NCBI GenBank assembly: GCA_964019335.1
Contig: OZ025652.1
Location: 248,001 to 312,000 of the forward strand
Source: Diplonema japonicum
Taxonomy: Eukaryota > Euglenozoa > Diplonemea > Diplonemida > Diplonemidae
DNA length: 64,000 bases
Direction: 5' to 3'
A program made the position numbers and the translations under genes. Positions 19,901-28,545 of the stretch are shown here, in pieces. The notes below the pieces were generated by a model, which saw nothing but the letters and a program-made list of their open reading frames with translations, had not been told where the DNA came from and ran no database searches. The stretch's first letter is position 1. Every line of letters begins with the position of its first letter.

Positions 19901-20656
19901 GGACTTTCCGTATATCGCTGCTGTGTGAATAGCGAGCCTGCCCGCTTTGTCATATGAGTTTGTCAAAATGTTGTGACGCAGCAGAAGGCATACTAACAGT
20001 TTGGAACCGCTGTAGCAAGCCCAGTGCAGAGCAGTGCAGTTCCAAAGGTCTGTGACGGACGGGTTTACCCTTCGAGCCAGCAGAAACCTTGTGCAGTCAA
20101 CAGAGCCTGTGAATGCAGCAACATGCAGACATTTGATGTTGTAAGGACCGTCAACTGAAAGGGGGATGCTTGGGGTGGCGTTGGAAAGGAGCTTAAGGGC
20201 TGAGGCCATTTTGCGTGAGGTCGCTTCGTGGAGATACGACCACCCAGTGCAAGGAGTCTTCGCTGCTATATGAGGCGTCGCCTGCAGTAGTTCCAGTATA
20301 CAACCGATGTTACCAAACTCCAGTGCTTTGTGAAGAGGTGATTTGCTCAGCTTGTCTATGGAGTCCCATGTCGCACCTGAAAGAAGGAGCGACCTACAAC
20401 ATTTCACAGCATTGTATTCACACGCCACATGTAAAGGTGTCCTCCCATCGTTGTCCTTCATCCCTGGGTCCGCTCCGTGGTGCAGCAGTGTGTTTAGAGC
20501 AACCCATTGCTTCTTCGCGCAGCAAAGATGGACTGCAGTAAAACCGCGATCATCTGTTAGATTGAGCCCTCCTGTGTGCCGCAGTATCGTCGGCACTAAT
20601 TCGACTTGCCCTGAAGACACCGCTTCGTGCAGAGAGGCTTGCGGCAGACACTCCAT
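13997..20656 (-). CDS. Giant ankyrin-repeat protein with inserted FN3-like domain
   Basis: 2219 aa in a single exon, ATG at 20656. Ankyrin repeats (G-x-TPLHxAA-x(6)-VxxLLxxGAxxN pattern) fill residues 1-940, 1095-1620 and 1700-2190, probably more than 40 in all. Residues 985-1085 are a helical, non-ankyrin linker (QIAYLHKQIELIRGDEEAGK) followed by a basic stretch (IIRRYYKKWHLSVKQR) that resembles an IQ motif. Residues about 1620-1690 interrupt the ankyrin array with a beta-rich insertion (IVLSWSNTTCTL, YVMAYEVEPPM, WESIM) that looks like a fibronectin III fold. No membrane helix or signal peptide is visible. Ankyrin proteins of this size act as scaffolds linking membrane proteins and cytoskeleton; the partner here is unknown. 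Confidence 0.93.
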   Translation of the reverse strand: MECLPQASLHEAVSSGQVELVPTILRHTGGLNLTDDRGFTAVHLCCAKKQWVALNTLLHHGADPGMKDNDGRTPLHVACEYNAVKCCRSLLLSGATWDSIDKLSKSPLHKALEFGNIGCILELLQATPHIAAKTPCTGWSYLHEATSRKMASALKLLSNATPSIPLSVDGPYNIKCLHVAAFTGSVDCTRFLLARRVNPSVTDLWNCTALHWACYSGSKLLVCLLLRHNILTNSYDKAGRLAIHTAAIYGKSSCLNVLLYNSGNPSTRCRYLLRTPLHYASQYNHPHCIEVLLNGGPWSIKVNLVDTRGMTPLYLAARSSSLACCRALLDAGASPAIGSTSSVTPLEVACRCNAVSLVNMLLGPNVSKQDPRLIAAVHHATKGGSLETLSMLMGALGDPNAFSNNGKTALMEAVSEKCIPACKQLINAGARIELTSPATGQTAVHYAARLGCIDILKLFIAYLQAKKRNPVDVLIQVDKMGFACLHLAAMGGHIATIKFIKDWCTTDAGAISPLHCAARYGWNEAFKLLKSCYAQKVTDNNGATPLHWAAFYGNTALVKLIRKLRYLPVDTVDNSQQTPLHKACFSGRTKVVQLLIAQGACLTATDIKGYSSAHCAAQNSLFCLREVVNVAPEVLQMVTHNNETMLHIAVRAQQVRIVRYLLTFDVICISLDRRDSEGLTALDVAAFTGKLPLVEALLPDVHHSKLALHLAALRGSTDIVSCFMNAGFDPKIADSAGRTAAHMAAGSGHKEVLKLLQSTIRSRTQDGLTPLLIAAKQGRLNVIEAFYDHSFEGDADQDGMSFTHYAARGGHLQLFKYLVEVLGMHYDTPATPSLSTPLFEACRNFSLSVAVYILNAPAKLERTSLAKLIQHCDIDGNTALHVSVMSGCLDITRELLEKGWNINAKNSHGLTPIGYSADTEDMVVRQGRRACRLLMRTWCQERANLVDLVEDIPPVFNTNMDTNESSEPTAPSYSVLDLAATAENMERNKIISFYQDILSKFHVKFTSITVSANNEFVEQLKGLRLQIAYLHKQIELIRGDEEAGKDARKQAKVVVLKSAILEHVQKILSIAIIRRYYKKWHLSVKQRCKVAGVNSDSVEMGKVDLFCSSLPAELNINHVNISGMAPVEYVCNWGRPELLGILLRNGANPNKPTNNPPIHMCIANNQMECLNVLCEARDIDLSVYSADGKSVLENAVSYGRLAMVERFVRHPRLPYLTLGTLRFAQNANAARPSATLNSLLMVLRQEHAAQSCVSMELNASILHTMSLKTGAARYCDFLDSLMTGNPRVELLSVTSLGRTALHAIAKDGHCSNVLPLLAAAEEVGCFDELLEARDVDGNTALHLAASSCAEGMVTQLTTCLKQHKKHMTFIDTWFCILNNDGQTALHIATKNGFSKCCRELMMMSLQRIPTITGQYPIHLACMRGCIATVGLFRGQYNIRDRGKYRWTPLFYATACEQPDLLETLVGSGSIVVNALASDGSSALHVACEFDSSKCFKLLLHHGIGTEHRNSLGATALHTAAVSGSECARTLVACDSLQINAVDNNDNTALHLACFRGHSNVIDILLESQQVNLNIANKWGSTPLHYACMHGPSTIVKTLLEEGALITTGCFGYGPLQYAAAATPFCSKYTTAFRFSTPKTSMRVHDIFNHDIVLSWSNTTCTLDPGSYVMAYEVEPPMQSAECVEVCVNGRWESIMHMREGCADNRLFSNTIPVLVNAGLDIDDPCGGTACFVAAQANNEVALVQLMILGADPNIACDDGNTPLHVACIHGSLAMVKILLCYGAQPDLYNKKGHIPVSSACLHGSMNCVMELKQFLSQQKRGISPLYLAISHDMPATAKFLITYGVDVRKETARWSTALHCAIEHCSGSIITLLLRNEHVGPNEVIKEGYTHMHFACSNHVYADTVQLLEEYGGTLDAPLSYTGMAPIHLACVNNNIVLVQRLLNNNMKDIWMCNYQKATPLIEAFHARHLHLSKMLIHYATESLPDLLTRPDCEGRTPLHIAILEGYCEEAYAMLNAKVPLLDGAEGSLLHMAATTVRALPILNYLLLFHTKTNIINNKSVLEPMLMPNEAPVRTLELEKQNKRGWMAIHEACECDNVQAVKMLLGYGCDANVRVGKEPEPVMFTDGGDIDEILFPSRVPLGSTPLMVACSAGAERCVAFFLELSVDTTLTNAEHQSATDIAYSKGFTNLCNLINQSQVNPHVVRSVKSSNQEGLLLSH

Positions 20657-20751
20657 ATCATTTTCTCCCTGCTTATGAAATATTCCATCTTTACAAGTTG
20701 GGAAAGAAGAGCCTTGAAGTCATGTTTTTGGAGAATCGCTTAAACAATAAT

Positions 20752-23265
20752 CTACTCCGCCTTGCTGGACAAAGATGCGAAACCATGAAGGAGATAGCAC
20801 GTGTTCCTTCTGTTCTTGTAGTCGCTCATCTCAACAGGGTACGTTTTTGGGAGACGGAGACAGACTACTGAAGCACTGGGAAGTGCGATGGGGGAATCCC
20901 CTTTGACTAGCTCGTGTAGGGCCTGTGATGTGTGCATGGGGTGAGTGCAGCATACCTCATCTGTGTCAGTTGAGTGACACAAATCCCTTTTCAGTTGCTT
21001 CTCGCTTCTGTCTTTGCTCGTCCGGAAGAACGCGAACACAGGGTTCACATTCCACACAGCATCGCTGCTATCAGTGATGAAGTAGATGCGGAGAAGCTGC
21101 GAAATGTTCTCCCTGTTCCTCCTCTCCCTTTCGTTGAGCCCTGGTGGACTAAGCGCGAACAGTGGTATGTCACAAGCAGGCAGCGCAGCACCAGGGTGGT
21201 CGTCGGGCGTCAGTATCGAGTGCATGCTGGGCTCCGCCGCCCACCTCACCCCGCTTAGCAAGCATGCGTACTCCAGCATCACATAAAGCGTAGGGTGTAA
21301 CGGCTGCAGCGTTTTCGTGATGGTTTCCTTCATCTTTATCTGCAACTCGCCCTTCTTTTTCCTCGACCGTTTCCCGTCTCTCTTCCGTGCACCTTCTTGC
21401 TGCACCCTTGCAGGCAGTGACAACACAGAGTCCACTGCATCGAACAGCGTGTCCCCCACCACAGCACACCCTGCCAGCCTGTCACCAGTCTGCTGCGGTG
21501 ATTCTTCTCTCTCGTAATCCACGTATCTAGGCTTAGGTCCGTTATCACACACACATAAATAGACCCCTGTTCCTGATACCTTACCAACTACCTTCTGCAC
21601 GCCGCCTCTAAAGGTAGGTCTTGGTGGTTTATTCTTGTGAGGGAGTAACGATTCAAAGTACTCGCCAGCACTGTGCACGTTGAGGCCGGGCCTTGTCGCA
21701 GTGGGCGGTGTTGTAAGAGGCTCTGTGATACCTGTGATAGGCGGGCTGTATGAGTTATGAGAGGAGAAGGGCAAGTCGTTGGTGATCACAACGTAGGTGA
21801 CGTTCACAAGGTTCTGGTCGGCCACCTGCGTGCTGTGCAGTGACATGAACATTGCGTGCGACGAGTCCTTCAGCGTCACCTCGTGGTCGTCACGCTCATC
21901 GAGTGGCACGTGCACGATGGCAGTGCCACACGTCGATATCACAGGCCTCACCTGCTTGGGCGTCTTTTCCCCCTTGTTTTGTGTCACCTTGTCGCCCTCA
22001 TCGTCGTAGCGTGTCCTGTTCGAAGGCTCCTGTTGGCTCTCCTGCGTCCCTTGCCACGTTCGTTCAAAATCCTTCCGTAACTGTATCTTCAGCTCCTTCC
22101 GCAGTGGCCCTAGTGCGTACCTGCTATAAGTGGCAACCGACTGCTGCCACTGATGCTGCTTTGCTGCAGGGTCCTGTAGGACATCACGGCTGGCCCGCCC
22201 GAGAAACTGCTGCAGGTTCTCTAAAGCAACATGACTCGCATAACAGCTGCGTGAGTAAGAGTATTTAAAGAGCGGGTTGATCATGGGGTGCAGGCGTGCA
22301 AAAACATGTGCCTCGTTGCTCTTCTTGTCCAGCCGGAGAAGGGTGCTGATGATGGGGAGCTCGCGCATCCATGTTGCCGCGCTTGGGAGGACGTAGCGTT
22401 TACCACCAGTTACCATCTGGCGAAGGATGTACTGCGCTTGGCGTGAGATGAAGTCGGAGATGTTCTGCGCTTGCGAGGCTGTGGTGGAGGGGTCGTGTGC
22501 GTGGCGTGGGTGGTCGATCATGAAGGCACAACCCTGTGGGTCCAGCATCACAATAGGTGTGTCGAGACCGTCGCGATCAGCAGCAGTTCCCGAGAGACGG
22601 GCAGCTTTGAGAAGAAGACGAAGCTGCTGCTCCAACGCATGCTCGGAGAGGGTTTGGGTGGGCTTCTTCGTGTACACGAAGGCGGCAATAGGAAGCACGC
22701 GGCCTGGAGAGAATTGGGTCCCAGACAAGGCATCACGTGCCCTCGATCGCGTCAAGTCGAGAATGGACTGAGTGAGACCTGACCGGATAGTCTGTGTCAG
22801 CCGCATGATACGGAAGAGAGAAAGATCGACTTGGACCTGTCCCTGCGGGTGGATGAACAGCACTACATGACACACCATAAGCAGCAGTGTGAGGTTAAGA
22901 GTATACTGGATCTGACGGTCTTCAAGATAGTCTGTGACAGTCTCGGCAGTGATGTCAGAGGCACGGTGCCCCCCCATTATGTTTTGCGGTAACATGCTTC
23001 CAGCCGGTAAATACATGTAGATTCTCGACTGGTCTACCATGTGTGCGGTCTGTACTTCTGCAGGCCCTACTTCATCTCTAAAGACGTTGTTCCGAACTAC
23101 TACGTTGGCGAGGTCGGCACAGCCTTCCCCTAACCCAACCACACCCACTACCATTACTGAGCCGTCCATGCCTTCTTGTATGTGCTGTTGTTCTTCATGT
23201 TGCTTTCTTCCTTTTCCTCCCCAATGTTTCCCTCCACCTCCGCTTCCTCCTCCTCCGTGTTCCAT
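20752..23265 (-). CDS. SMG8: SMG8-like nonsense-mediated decay factor
   Basis: 837 aa, ATG at 23265. SMG8 forms the SMG1C complex with SMG1 kinase and SMG9 and restrains phosphorylation of UPF1. After a glycine-rich N-terminus, residues 35-60 read as a G-domain first strand and loop (VMVVGVVGLGEG) but lack the GKS of a working P-loop, as in known SMG8. The family signature follows: YTLNLTLLLMVCHVVLFIHP then a DLSLFRIMRLTQTIR helix, and RVLPIAAFVYTKK. The C-terminal part keeps ACDIPLFALSPP and LLRIYFITDSSDAVWNVNP, matching the SMG8 C-terminal region. The middle (residues 400-640) is divergent and low in similarity. It is somewhat shorter than human SMG8 (about 990 aa). The start lies 95 bp before the next gene's coding end is reached upstream of the ankyrin gene, in the same direction. 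Confidence 0.8.
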   Translation of the reverse strand: MEHGGGGSGGGGKHWGGKGRKQHEEQQHIQEGMDGSVMVVGVVGLGEGCADLANVVVRNNVFRDEVGPAEVQTAHMVDQSRIYMYLPAGSMLPQNIMGGHRASDITAETVTDYLEDRQIQYTLNLTLLLMVCHVVLFIHPQGQVQVDLSLFRIMRLTQTIRSGLTQSILDLTRSRARDALSGTQFSPGRVLPIAAFVYTKKPTQTLSEHALEQQLRLLLKAARLSGTAADRDGLDTPIVMLDPQGCAFMIDHPRHAHDPSTTASQAQNISDFISRQAQYILRQMVTGGKRYVLPSAATWMRELPIISTLLRLDKKSNEAHVFARLHPMINPLFKYSYSRSCYASHVALENLQQFLGRASRDVLQDPAAKQHQWQQSVATYSRYALGPLRKELKIQLRKDFERTWQGTQESQQEPSNRTRYDDEGDKVTQNKGEKTPKQVRPVISTCGTAIVHVPLDERDDHEVTLKDSSHAMFMSLHSTQVADQNLVNVTYVVITNDLPFSSHNSYSPPITGITEPLTTPPTATRPGLNVHSAGEYFESLLPHKNKPPRPTFRGGVQKVVGKVSGTGVYLCVCDNGPKPRYVDYEREESPQQTGDRLAGCAVVGDTLFDAVDSVLSLPARVQQEGARKRDGKRSRKKKGELQIKMKETITKTLQPLHPTLYVMLEYACLLSGVRWAAEPSMHSILTPDDHPGAALPACDIPLFALSPPGLNERERRNRENISQLLRIYFITDSSDAVWNVNPVFAFFRTSKDRSEKQLKRDLCHSTDTDEVCCTHPMHTSQALHELVKGDSPIALPSASVVCLRLPKTYPVEMSDYKNRRNTCYLLHGFASLSSKAE

Positions 23266-24214
23266 GCTATTCTTTTTTGCCTTCTGTCGTTTCAGTTTCT
23301 TTTTTTTTTTTTTTTTTGGCTCAAGCTTATTTAATTATTTATTTTCGATCCCCTCTTTTTTTCTTTAAGAAGACAGCCCGGCTAGGGGCAAAAAAAAAGA
23401 AAAGAAAAGAAAGAAAAGACAAAAAATAATAATAAAAATTATGGGAATATAAAAAAAAACGAAGAAAAACACTAGGGAAACTATGGGGAAAATAAGGGGT
23501 GGGGTATGTGTGTGAAAAAAGAGAGGCAGGGGCGAAACGGAAAAACAAAAAACCACGAGAAGCTAAAAAAAAGAGGGGGGGGTGAAGGGGAAAATTGAAT
23601 AAAAGAAAAAGCCAGATTTTGTTAAATCACAAACTTGATGGTGGGGAGGGGTTTTTTTATTTATTTTTTTTTAAATTTCTTTTTTTTTCTCTTTACTCTT
23701 TGAAAAAATTCGCTATGATGGGGAAGAAATGTTGTGTAACAACGACCCACGCACTTCGAAAAATTAAGTGATGACTGTACACAGGCAGTTGTGGGCTTTT
23801 ATTTCCTTTTTTTTTTTTTTTTTTTTTTTTTTTGGTCATAATTTTCTTTTCCCAGAAGTTCCTAACCCTTCTGTAAGGAAGAAGAAACTAAAAAAAAGAA
23901 AACAAAAAATACAGGCTAGGACTCAGGCCACTCATTCATTTCTTGGCACCTTTGCAACAACTTACACGGGGAGGGGGGAAAGGAACACCTGCCTTCTTAT
24001 TTTCCCAGAAAAAAAAAAAACGGAAAACAGGGGACTGAAAAAAAAATAACCCCTCGGGCTTCCGTGTACGGCTGCTTACTGGTTCTTTCTCTTCCCTCCC
24101 TATTTCTCTTCTGAAAAAAAAAAAAAGAAATCTATGGAAATCCAATGGAAAAGATGTGAGGAGGGGGGGGGGGAGGGGGGAGGGGGGAGAAAAATCTTGA
24201 ACTTTTTTCCCTTC
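23266..24214. other. Low-complexity spacer
   Basis: Poly-A/poly-T and purine tracts make up nearly the whole stretch, including about 28 T near 23807-23834. I see no gene or structured element. Confidence 0.6.
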
Positions 24215-25533
24215 TTACTGGTGCTGGCACGACGCCTGCTGCATGTCGTCCTCACCCATACCCATGTGGTGGAACCCTGCTTGGGGGTGGTGGTGGCCCG
24301 GATGCTTCTTGGCCTTCCTCTTAGGAACGTAAGGGGCAAGGTAACATTCTTCGTGTTCTGCTGTCTTTTCAAGCTCGTCGGGCTTGCCAAGGGCATCTTG
24401 AAGACCCTTAAGCTGGCTTGTGTTCAGCTTCTCGGGGAACTTGACACTGAGGTTGATGACAAGGGAACCCTTCTCACCACCGCCGGTGCCCTTCACAGGC
24501 ATGCCCTCTCGGTCGATCACCCACAGGCGCTGGGGGTCAAGAACCTGACCAGGTCGGGTTTTGATACAAATGTGCCTTCCGTCAAGGTGCTCGATGGGGA
24601 GGTTGAAGCCAGTCAGGGCCTCGTTCAATGTGACCTAATGGGTGGGTGGGTGGGGAGAAAAAGAAAAAAAGAAACACACCTCGTGATCGATGAACAAGTG
24701 GCGCCCACGGCGCTGGAAGAAGGCGTGAGGCTTGTGGCCCAGCACAATGAGGATGTTGCCCGACAGGCGCACTCCGGGTATCTGGTCGCCCTCACCCTCG
24801 AACGCAACGTGGTCGCCCCTCTTCATCCCCTTCTCGATGAAGACCTCGAGGATCTTCCTGTCCTTGACGATCTGCTTCCCGTGGCACGACTTGCACATGA
24901 TGTCCATCGGTATGGTGTACCCCTTCCCTGCACAGTCTCCGCACTGCACTTGCGTCTGCTGCACGAAACCGGGCGCAAGCTCCCTCAGAGCGACGACCGC
25001 TCCCTAGTTATTTTTTTTGGGGGGGGTGTGGGGGCAGCACATACCTTACCCTTGCACTTCATGCATTTGAACGATTCTCGCTCCTTGTTGGTGTCGGGGT
25101 TGATACCGGTGCCCTTGCAGGGTTCGCATAGCCTGTCACGGGTGGCGGCGATCTTGCGGGTTCTGCCTGTGTAGAAGTCTTCCAGCGAGACGGCAAGCTC
25201 ATGGACGATGTCCTTGGGCTTTGGCTCGCCTCTGGGTCTGCCGCCACCGCCGAAGAATCGGCTGAAGATATCAGATGCATCCATGCCGCCATGGCCGCCG
25301 CCGCCCTCTTCGAGACCCTTCTTGCCGTGCTTGTCGTAGATAGATCTCTTTTCGCTATTGCTCAACACTTCGTACGCCTCACCAACAGCCTTGAACTTAT
25401 TCTCACCATCGGGGTCCTTGCATTTGTCCGGGTGGTACTTGAGGGCCATCCTTTTGTAAGCTCTCTTGATTTGGTTCTCATCCGCGTCAACCGCCACGGA
25501 CAGCGTCTCGTAGTACTCGGTCTCCAAAGGCAT
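24215..25533 (-). CDS. Type I DnaJ/Hsp40 co-chaperone with CaaX box (three exons)
   Basis: Exons 25533-25045, 25003-24680 and 24634-24215 give 410 aa. It stimulates Hsp70 ATPase and delivers unfolded clients. The J domain has HPD at residues 34-36 (YHPDKC). A Gly-rich linker (EEGGGGHGG, FFGGGGRPRGE) follows. Four zinc-binding repeats are CEPCKGTG, CMKCKGK/G, CGDCAGKG and CKSCHGKQ. The second spans the first exon junction, so the splice is needed to keep the zinc finger. The C-terminal client-binding domains follow. The protein ends CQHQ, a CaaX box with terminal Gln favouring farnesylation, as in yeast Ydj1 (CASQ), so a cytosolic DNAJA-type protein partly tethered to ER or mitochondrial membranes is likely. 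Length is typical of the family. Confidence 0.95.
24635..24679 (-). other. 45-nt intron in DnaJ gene
   Basis: GAG|GTGTGT...CCCATTAG|GTC, phase 0, pyrimidine-rich with ACCC repeats before the acceptor. Its final codon TAG would stop translation if retained. Splicing restores DHEVTLNEALTG. Confidence 0.93.
25004..25044 (-). other. 41-nt intron in DnaJ gene
   Basis: AAG|GTATGTG...AATAACTAG|GGA, phase 0, with a C-run then an A-run inside. A TAAC lies directly before the acceptor. Its length is not a multiple of three, so retention shifts the frame. Confidence 0.93.
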
Positions 25534-26066
25534 CTTCTTTCCCTTTCTTTAGAAAAAAAAATTAGGGGGGGGTAACAGGAGAGAAAAACCAATAAAAAAT
25601 ATAAAATCGTAGTTTTCTTCTTTTTTGCAGGATATCTTTTTTTTTAAAAAAAAAAAGAGGGGTAAGGGGGAGCGGGAGGGGTGTAGAAGGCATCATGCGT
25701 CTCAGGGGCCTTCCCCCCCCCTTGTTGCAAGGAATCACTTGTTGAGGACTTGAAATTAGTCAGAAAGTTTATTGACACATTCCTCAAAAAAAAAATATAC
25801 AAGAATAAAAAAAAAAAGAGGAAAGGGAGGAAAGGGTTTAAAATAAAACCCCCTTTTTCTTTCACCTCCATCTTTTCTCTTTTTATTCTCTTCCCACGAT
25901 CCTTTTTTTTTTTTTCCCGCTCCCTTTTTTTTCTTCTTTTTTTTTCGTTCTTTATTTCCCTTCTAAAACTCTAGCATCGGAAAAAAAAAAAAAAAAAAAA
26001 AACCAAAGAGTAACAACCCTTATTGCAAAACTTCCTCCTTTTTTTTTTTCTTACCATTTTTTTTTT
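25534..26066. other. Low-complexity spacer
   Basis: Poly-A, poly-T and G-rich tracts, with a 22-nt A run at 25981-26002. No feature seen. Confidence 0.6.
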
Positions 26067-26788
26067 TTATCTCTTTTTTTTTTGTTTACCCCGGGCTTCG
26101 CTGCTGGTTTCATCTGCAGCAGGCGAGTTGTAGGTCCGGTCGAGGCGCGCGAGGAAGGAGTCGGGATCAGCCTCCTTTGATTCAGAATCTTCGTCCTCCA
26201 CTGCATGGACCGTTGAGGCAAGGGTGGAGAGAGCTGTACTTACTAGTGCTGTCTCTTTTCGCTGACGCTTTGGACGTGGCGTATCGCATGCCTCGCAATC
26301 ACTGACAGAGTTGGAGTTGTGCAGAGTGCACCTAGTGCAGACCCATATTGAGGATGACGACCGTGAAGTGCTCGACAGCTGTGAGTCGTTCCCCAGCGCT
26401 TCTAACCCAAAGGCTGAAGGGTCGAACACTTCTGTCAGTTCCCTCTCTTCTGCATCATTCACCACCTGCAGCGTTTCTAGTAGCGTCCAGTTTTTCGGAA
26501 AACTCGCCAGCTTCTTACAATCCCTTCCCATGTCCTTCCTGCAATGCGGGCACGACAGCTTTTGTTTCTTCTGCTTGCACCCCAACATGTGAATAATGCA
26601 CTTCTCGCACAAACAGTGCCCACACATTGGCAACACCCTCGGTATCACAGCCTACAAAAGAAGAAAGGGGGAAATAAAAAAAATTTTTTTTTTCTTCTTT
26701 CTTTTCCAAAGTATACCGTCGTGCTGAACTTCTCTAAACAAATCGGGCATTCTGGCATGCCTGTCACAATCTTACCTTCATCTTCCAT
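26067..26788 (-). CDS. RING finger plus RanBP2-type zinc finger protein (two exons)
   Basis: Exons 26788-26717 and 26651-26067 give 218 aa. Exon 1 carries the first RING cysteine pair (CPICLEKF, residues 14-21). Exon 2 supplies the rest (MCGHCLCEKCI and CPHCRKDM), so the C3HC4 RING exists only after removal of the 65-nt intron. Residues about 126-152 are a RanBP2/NZF-type zinc finger (WVCTRCTLHNSN...CEACDTPRP). The C-terminus is acidic then basic (KQKKKR), a possible nuclear signal. RING proteins are E3 ubiquitin ligases; NZF fingers often bind ubiquitin or RNA. The target is unknown. Confidence 0.9.
26652..26716 (-). other. 65-nt intron in RING gene
   Basis: ACG|GTATAC...TTCTTTTGTAG|GCT, phase 0, with a long A-run then T-run inside. 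Removal joins the two halves of the RING domain. Confidence 0.92.
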
Positions 26789-26988
26789 GACCTAATGGAG
26801 TGGTTGGTGGTGTGTGCATGGCGGGTCACCCCCTTTTTTTTTAAATTTCTTTTTTCTCGTTCCCCTCCCCGGGTTCTTCTTTTTTTTTTTTTTTTTTTTT
26901 TTATTCTTCGTTTTGCAAGAACAAGGGAAAAAAAAAAAAGAAGAATAAAAAACAACAAAGCACAAAACACTGCAAAAAAACCTTCGTG
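26789..26988. other. Homopolymer spacer
   Basis: Contains about 23 T at 26879-26901 and A-rich sequence. Nothing else seen. Confidence 0.55.
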
Positions 26989-27110
26989 TTAACCCTTATC
27001 AGCCCAGGGGGGGTTGAATTGATTTTTGGATTTTCCCGATTTTGGTCCCTTGTTGGCATGGGTCGGACATGCACGTCTTGAGGTTATGTTTTGGTTCGAG
27101 GTACGCATTT

Positions 27111-27140
27111 GAAAGATATTGAAATCTGCGCTCATTCCAC
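27111..27140 (+). repeat. Subterminal repeat of the transposon, copy A
   Basis: GAAAGATATTGAAATCTGCG and the following TCATTCCAC recur in near-identical form at 27295-27324 and in inverted orientation at 28311-28342. Confidence 0.7.
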
Positions 27141-27294
27141 TAAAGATTCTGTGATTTCGATCAATAAGAAGCCAATGTTCAGGGGTCATGAGTACGTGGC
27201 CCCACAACAGTGATTTCAGCCTTACCAGCACTCAGAAATCTTCCCTTTCGTCCTGTGGTATTCTGCCACTGTCCTTGCACATCTGCCTCAAAAC

Positions 27295-27324
27295 AAAGAT
27301 CTTGAAAATCTGCGTTCATTCCAC
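27295..27324 (+). repeat. Subterminal repeat of the transposon, copy B
   Basis: AAAGATCTTGAAAATCTGCG followed by TTCATTCCAC, matching copy A at most positions in direct orientation. Confidence 0.7.
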
Positions 27325-27331
27325 CAAATGT

Positions 27332-28070
27332 TTAATGTTTTCGAGCCATGGAGGTGCATTGATCGGATGTCGCAAAACCTTGCCCAAACTCTTCGCCCAC
27401 AGGTAAGGTAGATAGGTGCACATCTCGTCTGCCCGACCAAGCAAGGTAGACCAGGCCAGCGTTGTTCCGATACGTCACGCTACCTGCTTCCATGGCACTT
27501 ACATTGGGCAGACCCCGCCTATTTTTGCAAATCGCTCCACAGCAGTGTATCCCCACGCCCTTCAACTCGTGGAAGAGCTGAACACTGCTATACCAGTTGT
27601 CGATATACAAATCATAACCTTTGTTCTCGTATGTGGAGAGGAGCCTTCCCACAACAGTCTTTGGTGTTTCCCTGTAGGTGTCGACCCCACCATCATGTCG
27701 GGGCAGTACCCCGTGCTGCTTTAGTTGAGAATAACCCCATTGATTACGTTCGTCGGGACAAACTGACGGAGGGGTGGTCCACTGACAAATTTTGTTCAGG
27801 GGTCAGAGCCTTCACCCATTTCCCTTTCACGAGATCGATGAACGGGCGGATCAGACGCAGCTTGTCGGTTTCTCTGGCAGCAGGATTGGCAAGTGCAGGT
27901 ACCGCAGGATCACTTTGAACCGGTTCTTCGACATTTCCGACCAATAGTCGGTCAAATCCCCCTTGATAGAGGCTGCTTCTTCCCCCTCCTCCTCCTCTTC
28001 CTCTTCCCCCTGCTCTTCATCATACTCTTTGTCAGAAATAGAGATTCACCAGACTCCTCGGAGATACGGG
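27332..28070 (-). pseudogene. Broken piggyBac transposase
   Basis: Readable blocks in order on the minus strand: a helical N-terminal block (SEMSKNRFKVILRYLHL, near 27900-27970), then DKLRLIRPFIDLVKGKW (near 27830-27880), then LRQFVPT (near 27755-27775), then a long block with YDLYIDNWYSSVQLFHEL and CGAICKNRRGLP (27500-27650), then SGRRDVHLSTL (near 27430). These are the conserved landmarks of the piggyBac catalytic domain, including the D of the IDN motif. They lie in different frames, with at least three frameshifts and an in-frame TAA near 27731, so no functional enzyme can be made. Confidence 0.88.
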
Positions 28071-28310
28071 TGCCTAGTCACCGGCAAACAGGTCTAAAAA
28101 GCCTAAATGAGGCTGGGGGCTGTCCCCAATACGTTCGTTGTGTGCTGACTTGTTGATTTTGATAAGGACCTGCGAGTGACTCAAAAAGAAATTCATAGGG
28201 AAAAAAGTCAAGAGAAAATCAGGAAAATATACCCATATTTTGGGTGTCACCCAAGTATCTCGGTACCCCGTTCTGGGTTGAAGCTATGAAGTTTCAGATG
28301 GATACAAATA

Positions 28311-28342
28311 GCGCATTTAACGCAGATTTTCCAAATCTTTCC
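28311..28342 (-). repeat. Subterminal repeat of the transposon, inverted copy C
   Basis: On the minus strand it reads GGAAAGATTTGGAAAATCTG then CGTTAAAT, inverted relative to copies A and B. Subterminal inverted repeats of this sort serve as transposase binding sites in piggyBac-type elements. Confidence 0.65.
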
Positions 28343-28415
28343 ATTCCATTTTTTTTTCCATGGAAACCGGTCCGAGACTCAGGTTTGGATGGACACAGGG
28401 AACAACACCCCCATT

Positions 28416-28437
28416 AACGACTCATATATGAGTCGTT
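28416..28437. repeat. 22-bp perfect palindrome beside right terminal repeat
   Basis: AACGACTCATA followed by TATGAGTCGTT, a perfect 11+11 palindrome abutting the right terminal inverted repeat of the transposon. There is no counterpart at the left end. Confidence 0.85.
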
Positions 28438-28545
28438 GGGCGGATAAGGGTTAATAAAAAGGAAAAAAAAAACGTGAGATATCCCTATCGAGAGATTTAA
28501 AAAGGATTTAAAAAAAAAAAAAAAAAACAAAGACGATCAAGCATA

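Larger units (their letters stand above)
26989..28454 (-). mobile_element. Decayed piggyBac-family DNA transposon
   Basis: The element proper is 26993-28450 (1458 bp). It is flanked on both sides by TTAA (26989-26992 and 28451-28454), the piggyBac target duplication. The ends are inverted repeats: left CCCTTATCAGCCCA and right CCCTTATCCGCCCA when read inward, one mismatch in 14. The interior carries pieces of a piggyBac (DDE_Tnp_1_7) transposase on the minus strand, split over several frames. It is the only mobile element seen in the window and breaks the otherwise regular gene array between the RING and GH31 genes. Confidence 0.92.
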
